Below the pieces are notes generated by a model, which did no database searches, was not told the origin of the DNA, and saw only the letters and a list, made by a program, of their open reading frames with translations. Shown one piece after another: positions 25,323 through 29,470 of a stretch of 29,470 nt of DNA (positions are counted from its first letter, which is position 1; each line of letters starts with the position of its first letter). The stretch is from a virus. The position numbers and the translations under genes are program-made. The stretch spans positions 1 through 29,470 of IMG/VR virus record IMGVR_UViG_3300009431_000431. The stretch is one strand, 5' to 3'.

Positions 25323-26275
25323 CGTTGGGGTTCTCCTGCGTCGAGTTGATTCCTGGCCCACCGCGGCAGGCCGATTGGGGAGATCCGGGCACCGTACCCG
25401 GGCCATTGATCCTTCTCGTAGCACCAGGCCAGCTTCTTGAGGGCGAGCTCGTTCTCCCTGCGGCCCCGCTCGATGTCGCGCCGATCCAGCACGTAGACCC
25501 CCACCCCGTAGGGCGGGTACTTCTCGACCACGACGAAGACGAAGTCCGTCACGGTCCCCTCCCCGAGCACGGCGTTGACGCCGTCCAAGTACCACGGCGC
25601 CTGTCGGTAGTAGCCGAAGGCGGCCATGGCGCGGGAGAAGGCCTCGGGCCGGGCATCGCGGGAGCTCTTGAGATCGACGAGAAGGTTGCGTGACTCGCCG
25701 CTCACGTCGGGCCGACACCGGCAGAGGAGTCCGGTGGTTGGATCGACCCAGACGTAGGAGCTTTCCTTGAGGCCCAGCCCGAGGACATGGCGTGCGGCCG
25801 GCGTGCGTTCGATTGCTTGGCGGATGGGGTCGAGCGAGTCGAGCTGGTGCCTGGGGAGCCGGATCTTGCCCTCGTTCTCATCGAGCCAGGGCTGCAGGAC
25901 TGCGGCCTTCCACTTCGCGGTGTTGACCTTGCCCTCCTTGTAGCGGGCGTTGAAGGTCTTACCCTTGGGCTTCTCGGGGGGCTCCCCGCAGTAGCGGGCC
26001 TCGTACTCGTCGGGCTGCAGGACTGCGTAGTGGATGGCCTCGCCCCAGAGCATGTCGGGGGTGGGTTGCTCGGGGAAGTCGAGGGAGGCCTTCAGGTGCG
26101 CCGGGGAGCGCAGGATGAGACCGATCTTGGAGGAGTTCAGGGCGTCCCAGGAGTGGTAGACCTCGGAGGGCACGTCCTCGTAGCGGCCGGGGGGCGGCTT
26201 GTGCCAGGGGAACTCCTCCTCCTCCTCGGCGTAGTCGCGGATCTCGTAGCCCAGGGCGTCCGTCTCGGCCTCCAT
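25319..26275 (-). CDS. RecE-type PD-(D/E)XK exonuclease
   Basis: This 318-residue protein resembles the RecE (exonuclease VIII, DUF3799) nuclease domain along its length. Visible signatures: YHSWDALNSSKIGLILRSP near the N-terminus, LWGEAIHYAVLQPDEY, CRCRPDV, LLVDLKSSRDA (the D...E/K active-site segment), FGYYRQAPWYLDGV, FVVVEKYPPYGVGVYVLDR and a C-terminal DQWPGYG. These correspond to the nuclease motifs of the family. It would degrade dsDNA 5'-to-3' to make single-stranded ends for the annealing protein, whose start it overlaps by ATGA. The ATG at 26273-26275 has no clear ribosome-binding site. It is transcribed divergently from the helix-turn-helix gene at 26350. Confidence 0.85.
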   Translation of the reverse strand: MEAETDALGYEIRDYAEEEEEFPWHKPPPGRYEDVPSEVYHSWDALNSSKIGLILRSPAHLKASLDFPEQPTPDMLWGEAIHYAVLQPDEYEARYCGEPPEKPKGKTFNARYKEGKVNTAKWKAAVLQPWLDENEGKIRLPRHQLDSLDPIRQAIERTPAARHVLGLGLKESSYVWVDPTTGLLCRCRPDVSGESRNLLVDLKSSRDARPEAFSRAMAAFGYYRQAPWYLDGVNAVLGEGTVTDFVFVVVEKYPPYGVGVYVLDRRDIERGRRENELALKKLAWCYEKDQWPGYGARISPIGLPRWARNQLDAGEPQR

Positions 26276-26313
26276 AGGGCCCAGAATGCCGCGGATTGCA
26301 TCCGATTTCCAGC

Positions 26314-26343
26314 TTGAAGTCCCGGGGATCGCCCCGGTACAGT
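26314..26343 (+). promoter_or_regulatory. candidate promoter with a palindromic operator
   Basis: TTGAAG (26314-26319) and TACAGT (26338-26343) are separated by 18 bases and make a plausible sigma70-type promoter reading right. The spacer holds the inverted repeat CCGGGG-ATCG-CCCCGG (26322-26337), which a dimeric regulator could bind. The predicted start would fall at or next to the ATG of the helix-turn-helix gene. The region lies in the 74-base gap between the divergent exonuclease and regulator genes. No comparable clear promoter was found toward the minus-strand operon. Confidence 0.5.
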
Positions 26344-26349
26344 CGGGCC

Positions 26350-26586
26350 ATGGTCAAGACCAGAAAGCAGCGCGCGGGAAGGGCCATACTCGAGCGCGCG
26401 GTCACCTGGGCGGGCTCGAAGCCTGCCCTGGCCGCTGAGTTGAGGGTTTCCGAGACCACGATTCGGGAGTGGATCGTCATGGGGAGGGCGCCGGGGCCGG
26501 CGGCGCGGCTCCTGGCGAAGCTCCTGGTCGGGGAGGACGGGTTCAGCGACGACGAGCGCGAGCTGGAGCGGGCTCTGAGGGCCTGA
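26350..26586 (+). CDS. Cro/CI-like helix-turn-helix regulator
   Basis: This 78-residue protein (from ATG 26350) has a lambda-repressor-like helix-turn-helix: GSKPALAAELRVSETTIREW, followed by a glycine/proline turn and another helix. An in-frame ATG at 26296 would include MHPISSLKSRG and cross the operator; I prefer 26350 because the helix-turn-helix needs no extra N-terminus. No ribosome-binding site is visible before 26350, but the predicted transcript may begin at the ATG, as in lambda cI from PRM. It is small, so either a Cro-type repressor or an activator. It is likely to regulate the divergent recombination operon and itself. Confidence 0.7.
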   Translation: MVKTRKQRAGRAILERAVTWAGSKPALAAELRVSETTIREWIVMGRAPGPAARLLAKLLVGEDGFSDDERELERALRA

Positions 26587-26607
26587 CGGGGGGCCCATGA
26601 CCCCCCG
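26587..26607 (+). promoter_or_regulatory. hairpin holding the initiator start codon
   Basis: CGGGGGG (26587-26593) can pair with CCCCCCG (26601-26607) around a 7-base loop CCCATGA that contains the first possible ATG of the next gene (26597-26599). The hairpin could limit initiation there and favour the in-frame ATG at 26609, or couple initiation to translation of the upstream regulator that ends at 26586. Confidence 0.4.
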
Positions 26608-27403
26608 GATGTCTACCCGCTGGCAGGGCGTCCTGGCTAGCTATCCGGAGAGCTCCCGGGTCAACCGGCTCTCCATCGGCGCGGAGGCGCTGTACCTGCG
26701 TCTGCTCGTCCTCTCGGACGACTACGGGCGCTATCACGGTGCTGCGCACGAGGTCCTTGGGAGGGCTCTCACGCGGCGCTGGATGGCGGGGGAGGTGCGT
26801 CTTGACGATGTCGAGGACTGGCTCTGCCAGCTTGAGACGGTCGGCCTGGCGCGGCGCTACGAGATCGGGGACGAGGCGTTCCTGGAGCTGGTGGACTTCG
26901 TCACGGCGACGGATCCGAAGCGCAAGCGGGCCCGGTTCCCGGACCCTGGGGACCAGACGGGGACCAGACGGGGACCAGACGGGGACGAAACTGCCCCCGC
27001 AGACAGAAGACAGAAGACCGAAGACCGAAGACCAAAGACAGAACAGGGCCCGGGGACATCCCCAGATGGGGAGATTGTGGAGAACTCTGTGGATAACTTT
27101 CCCACAACCGGGACAAGGCCCTTTGACCCTGACCAGAGGGCCGAAGTCGTCCGGCGCCTGGTCGTCGAGGGCTTGGTCCCTGCTGGACTGGCTCTCAACA
27201 CGGCCCCAGAGGCCATGACGCTGCTCGACCGGGGCAACTGGCTGGGAGGCTTCGACCTGGACCAAGTGACCGCTCGGCTGGCTCAGATCGTCGAGGTGGC
27301 CCCAGGGGCCTCGAACCCTGGAGGCTTCCTCCTGCACATGCTCCGCGAGGACTCCGCGGGCAAGACCGGACCCATCACCCTGAAACAGAGGCAAGGACCA
27401 TGA
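26597..27403 (+). CDS. phage replication initiator-like protein (O/DnaD-type)
   Basis: 268 residues from ATG 26597, or 264 from ATG 26609. The N-terminal 110 residues look like the winged-helix domain of phage replication organisers: RVNRLSIGAEALYLRLLVL, DDYGRYHGAAHEVLGRAL and a gLxxxYEIGDEAFLELVDF-type end. Residues 118-170 are low-complexity, charged linker (QTGTRRGPDGDETA, then RRQKTEDRRPKTEQ) encoded by the origin repeats. The C-terminal 95 residues are helical (FDPDQRAEVVRRLVVEGL). Like lambda O, this gene appears to carry its own origin. It would bind origin repeats and load host DnaB, but helicase-loading motifs were not identified. The stop overlaps the next start (ATGA). Confidence 0.6.
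   Translation: MTPRMSTRWQGVLASYPESSRVNRLSIGAEALYLRLLVLSDDYGRYHGAAHEVLGRALTRRWMAGEVRLDDVEDWLCQLETVGLARRYEIGDEAFLELVDFVTATDPKRKRARFPDPGDQTGTRRGPDGDETAPADRRQKTEDRRPKTEQGPGTSPDGEIVENSVDNFPTTGTRPFDPDQRAEVVRRLVVEGLVPAGLALNTAPEAMTLLDRGNWLGGFDLDQVTARLAQIVEVAPGASNPGGFLLHMLREDSAGKTGPITLKQRQGP
26948..26986 (+). repeat. iteron-like 11-base tandem repeats
   Basis: GGGGACCAGAC repeats three times exactly (26948-26980), with a fourth partial copy (GGGGAC) to 26986. The 11-base unit is not a multiple of three, so it shifts frame and was not built by codon duplication. It lies inside the initiator gene, upstream of a second array and a DnaA box. Initiator-binding iterons are usually of this size. Confidence 0.75.
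27001..27042 (+). repeat. six 7-base tandem repeats
   Basis: Six copies of AGACMRA-type units (AGACAGA, AGACAGA, AGACCGA, AGACCGA, AGACCAA, AGACAGA) run without gaps. They encode a 7-residue repeat (RRQKTED, RRPKTEQ). They lie 14 bases after the 11-base array and 33 bases before the DnaA-box cluster, and are purine-rich on the plus strand. Confidence 0.75.
27076..27106 (+). other. probable replication origin element with DnaA boxes
   Basis: TGTGGATAA at 27088-27096 is the exact complement of the DnaA box TTATCCACA. TGTGGAGAA at 27076-27084 differs by one base and TTTCCCACA at 27098-27106 by two, so three boxes fall within 31 bases at spacings of 10-12. This stretch is much richer in A/T than its surroundings. 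With the two upstream repeat arrays it forms a candidate origin (26948-27106) inside the initiator gene. Host DnaA dependence is inferred. Confidence 0.6.
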
Positions 27404-28413
27404 CGGAAGAAACCCAGCCTGTAGAGGCTACGAGCTTCGACGAGGCCGTGACGCAGGCCCTCGAACGCTACTCCCCCACCGACGCTGCGATCGGGCAGCT
27501 CGCGGCCGACTACGGCGAGCTCGACGTGGAGGGCATCGACGACAAGAAAGGCCTGGCCCTGGTGCACACCGCGCGGATCGACGTGCGGGACAAGCGCGTG
27601 GGGGTCGAGAAGACCAGGAAGGCGCTCAAGAAGGACGCCCTCGAGTTCGGCCGGCGGGTCGACGCGGAGGCGAAGAGGCTCACGGGGCTGCTCACGCCGA
27701 TCGAGACCCGGCTGCACCGGATCGAGAAGGCGGTCGAGAACGAGAAGCAGCGGATCCGCGAGGAGGAGGAGCGCGCCGAGCGCGCCCGGCAGCAGGCGCG
27801 GCTCGACAAGCTGGCGGCGCTGGGAGACTCGACCCCGGCGATCGAGGTGCTGGCGATGGACGAGGAGGCCTTTGGGGTCCGGCTGGCGAACGCCCAGCAC
27901 GCCTACGACCGGCGGAAGGCCCGGGAGGAGGAGGAGCGCCTGGCGCACGAGAAGGCCGAGGCGGAGCGGAAGGCCAAGGAGGCGGCCGAGCGGAAGGAGC
28001 TGGAGGAGGAGCTCGCCCGGGAGCGGGAGGAGCGGCGCAAGGCTGAGGAGGCCGCGGCGCTGGCGAAGGCCCGCGAGCAGCAGGAGCGCGAGGCTGCGGA
28101 GGCCCAGCTCGCCAAGGAGCGGGAGGAGCTCCGGGCGGAGCGGGAGCGGGTGGCTGCAGAGAAGCGCCAGGTGGAGATCGCCCAGGCGAAGGAGCGTGCG
28201 GCCCAGGAGGAGCGGGAGCGCATCGCGCGCCAGGAGCGTGCGGAGGCGGAGCACAAGCGCGAGCTCGAGCGTCTGGCTCCCCAGCGTGAGAAGATCCAGG
28301 TGTTCGTGGAGCGGCTCCGTGCGCTGCCGATCCCGGTGGTGGACGTGGAGGACGAGATCCTCGCGATCGTCGAGTCCGCGGCGAAGGAGATCGAGGAGCT
28401 GCTCGGTGGCTGA
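27400..28413 (+). CDS. long coiled-coil early protein (DUF1351-like)
   Basis: This 337-residue protein is highly charged; about residues 95-290 are nearly continuous Glu/Lys/Arg/Ala coiled coil (REEEERAERARQQARL, ERKAKEAAERKELEEELARE). The N-terminal 90 residues are a separate domain (YGELDVEGIDDKKGLALVHT, VEKTRKALKKDALEFG) like the DUF1351-type phage proteins that accompany RecE/RecT-type recombination genes. It starts at ATG 27400, overlapping the initiator stop (ATGA). Its first seven residues, MTEETQP, equal those of the annealing protein on the opposite strand. The C-terminus ends FVERLRALPIPVVDVEDEIL. A link to recombination is suggested by that shared start and by family context; no enzymatic motif is seen. 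Confidence 0.6.
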   Translation: MTEETQPVEATSFDEAVTQALERYSPTDAAIGQLAADYGELDVEGIDDKKGLALVHTARIDVRDKRVGVEKTRKALKKDALEFGRRVDAEAKRLTGLLTPIETRLHRIEKAVENEKQRIREEEERAERARQQARLDKLAALGDSTPAIEVLAMDEEAFGVRLANAQHAYDRRKAREEEERLAHEKAEAERKAKEAAERKELEEELAREREERRKAEEAAALAKAREQQEREAAEAQLAKEREELRAERERVAAEKRQVEIAQAKERAAQEERERIARQERAEAEHKRELERLAPQREKIQVFVERLRALPIPVVDVEDEILAIVESAAKEIEELLGG

Positions 28414-28756
28414 CGCCCACCCCGTCCTCTGCCCGACGTGCCAGAAGCGTGGTCGAGTGATCGACTCGCGTCTGTCGGGGAACACGATCCGTCGCCGGCG
28501 GAAGTGCTGCGACGAGAGGTGGACTACCTACGAGATCCTGGCTGGGAAGTTGCCCGGGGTCCGTGCGCCGCTGGATCGGATCGCACTCCTGGAGCAGCAG
28601 GTGGAGGCGCTGGAGCACGCGCTGGCTGCGGTGGGGGAGTTTTCGACGACGGTGCTGCGGCGAGTGGTGAAGAAGAGGCCGGTTCGTAAGCCGGTGGAGC
28701 CGAACGGTGCGATCGGGAGGCTGTGGGAGCGCGGCAAGGGGGTGAGGGATGACTGA
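28406..28756 (+). CDS. NrdR-like zinc-ribbon protein without ATP cone
   Basis: From GTG 28406 (8-base overlap with the previous gene) this gives 116 residues: CPTCQKRGRVIDSRL, then GNTIRRRRKCCDERWTTYEI. This is the N-terminal zinc ribbon of NrdR (CPxC ... VIDSRL ... RRRxC ... ERxTTxE). Unlike NrdR, the second pair is CC with two residues missing, so zinc binding may be altered, and there is no ATP-cone domain. A following coiled coil (IALLEQQVEALEHALAAVG) and a basic C-terminus (RRVVKKRPVRKPVEP) suggest dimerisation and nucleic acid binding. Possible roles are phage transcription control, including ribonucleotide reductase regulation, but the function is not shown. Confidence 0.6.
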   Translation: MADAHPVLCPTCQKRGRVIDSRLSGNTIRRRRKCCDERWTTYEILAGKLPGVRAPLDRIALLEQQVEALEHALAAVGEFSTTVLRRVVKKRPVRKPVEPNGAIGRLWERGKGVRDD

Positions 28757-29084
28757 CGCGATGCCCATCTGGGTTGTGTACCAAAACACTGACCTCACCG
28801 AAGGGCGCGGGTCTCGCGTTCCGATCGGCTGGTACGCCTGTCGGGCCACGGCAAAGCGCAAGGCGAAGGGCCAAGATGTCCAGGGGTGCGACGCCGAAGT
28901 CCGCGAGATGCAGGCGTGGCGTCGAGGGAATGACTGGTACGGGCCGATCGACATCAAGGAGCCCACGAAAGCGGACCTCGCCGTCCAGGCGGCTGTGGAC
29001 GCTAGAGAGGCGGCAAGAGTGAAGGCGCAGGAGGCGGGTTTGACTCCGGCCGAAATCGCCGCACTGAGGTACTCCGATGCCTGA
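28749..29084 (+). CDS. conserved phage hypothetical protein
   Basis: This 111-residue protein has MPIWVVYQNTDLTEGRGSRVPIGWYACRATAKRKAKGQDVQG-type N-terminal structure (a YxNTDLTEGRG(S/R)xVP pattern that I recognise from small phage proteins of unknown function) and a helical, Ala-rich C-terminus (VQAAVDAREAARVKAQEAG). ATG 28749 overlaps the previous stop by 8 bases and the 3' end overlaps the next gene by 8 bases. No cofactor or catalytic motif can be assigned. Confidence 0.6.
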   Translation: MTDAMPIWVVYQNTDLTEGRGSRVPIGWYACRATAKRKAKGQDVQGCDAEVREMQAWRRGNDWYGPIDIKEPTKADLAVQAAVDAREAARVKAQEAGLTPAEIAALRYSDA

Positions 29085-29331
29085 CGCCCCGAAGTGCCCG
29101 GAGTGCGGGCGGCGGCCGAGTGAGCGTGTGGGGGAAGTCTGGGGCGAACACACCGGAACGTGCCCCCACCCCATCCACGACGAAGCCGACGCCGGGCCCG
29201 AGGCGGTGGCGCTGTTGTGGAAACTGAAAGCACGGGGGCTCGCTGTTGACCACTCCGGGATTTGGCAGTTGGTGGGTGAGGTGGACGAGTTCCTAGCCCG
29301 CCTCCCCGAGCGCGAGGAGGGGGCGGGATGA
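29077..29331 (+). CDS. small CPxC-containing protein, unknown
   Basis: This 84-residue protein starts MPDAPKCPECGRRPSE and has a further Cys-Pro-His in TGTCPHPIHDEAD, so a single zinc-binding knuckle (CxxC ... CxxxxH) is likely. The C-terminal half is helical (AVALLWKLKARGLAV, LVGEVDEFLARLPE). It overlaps the neighbours by 8 bases (upstream) and 4 bases (ATGA, downstream). The family is not recognised. Confidence 0.5.
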   Translation: MPDAPKCPECGRRPSERVGEVWGEHTGTCPHPIHDEADAGPEAVALLWKLKARGLAVDHSGIWQLVGEVDEFLARLPEREEGAG

Positions 29332-29462
29332 GCGAGCGAGGCATCTACCGCCTCTCGACCGAACAGACTGGACGCGCAGAGCCCTTCTCGGGAAGGACCG
29401 CCCCTTCGAGGCTCTGTGCGTCGATGCCTACGTGCAGGGATTCACAGACGCCGTGCAGGTGA
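29328..29462 (+). CDS. start of an unknown early gene, possibly frameshifted
   Basis: ATG 29328 overlaps the previous stop (ATGA) and begins MSERGIYRLSTEQ, a natural-looking start, but this frame then becomes Arg/Pro/Ser/Cys-rich and ends at 29460-29462. In the minus-one frame the same bases give WTRRALLGKDRPFEALC and VDAYVQGFTDAVQVMEG, which look like a real protein and stay open to the window end. Either an indel or a frameshift lies near base 29365-29375, or the short frame is not the real gene. The window ends before this can be settled. Confidence 0.35.
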   Translation: MSERGIYRLSTEQTGRAEPFSGRTAPSRLCASMPTCRDSQTPCR

Positions 29463-29470
29463 TGGAGGGT

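Overview
This window is a stretch of a GC-rich, tailed double-stranded DNA phage (or prophage) genome. It is densely packed with genes: neighbours mostly overlap by 1-14 bases or sit a few bases apart, and no gene-free stretch exceeds about 75 bases. The gene order (large terminase, portal, scaffold, major capsid, adaptor, beta-propeller-like nozzle, then internal virion proteins) and the absence of a tape measure, tail tube or sheath point to a podovirus-type virion. The host cannot be named from the sequence. The GC content and mixed ATG/GTG/TTG starts fit many GC-rich bacteria. No integrase, rRNA, tRNA, insertion sequence or CRISPR array was seen.

Layout. (1) Bases 1-1294: the end of a repeat-built structural protein and a small beta-rich protein. 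(2) Bases 1294-9296: the packaging and head module, consisting of TerL, two tiny very basic proteins, a duplicated decoration-like protein, portal, a zinc-ribbon-like small protein without cysteines, scaffold, major capsid protein and a second decoration-like protein. It ends at a strong UUCG hairpin (9319-9342). (3) Bases 9369-13896: adaptor, nozzle and a fibre-like protein. (4) Bases 13901-23489: two internal virion proteins followed by a 2509-residue giant protein. The giant protein looks like a phage 'polyvalent protein', with an ADP-ribosyltransferase-like region, a ParB-like region, an HExxH peptidase and a long C-terminal region, and it was probably ejected with the DNA. (5) 23486-23776: a small XhlA/holin-like membrane protein that converges on the next module.

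(6) Bases 23751-26275, minus strand: a recombination operon with a RecE-type exonuclease, a probable single-strand annealing protein and two unknown small genes. (7) Bases 26276-26349: a divergent control region with a 16-base palindrome inside a candidate promoter, facing a Cro/CI-like helix-turn-helix gene that may be translated from a leaderless mRNA. (8) Bases 26597-27403: a replication-initiator-like gene with a probable replication origin inside its coding sequence. The origin candidate has 11-base repeats, 7-base repeats and a perfect DnaA box, and resembles the arrangement of lambda O. (9) Bases 27400-29470: a coiled-coil protein, an NrdR-like zinc ribbon and small unknown early genes running off the end.

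The most interesting items are the polyvalent protein, the origin embedded in the initiator gene, the same helix motif at both ends of the scaffold, and the shared N-terminus of the annealing protein and the coiled-coil protein. All functions are read from sequence patterns alone; no database search was possible.
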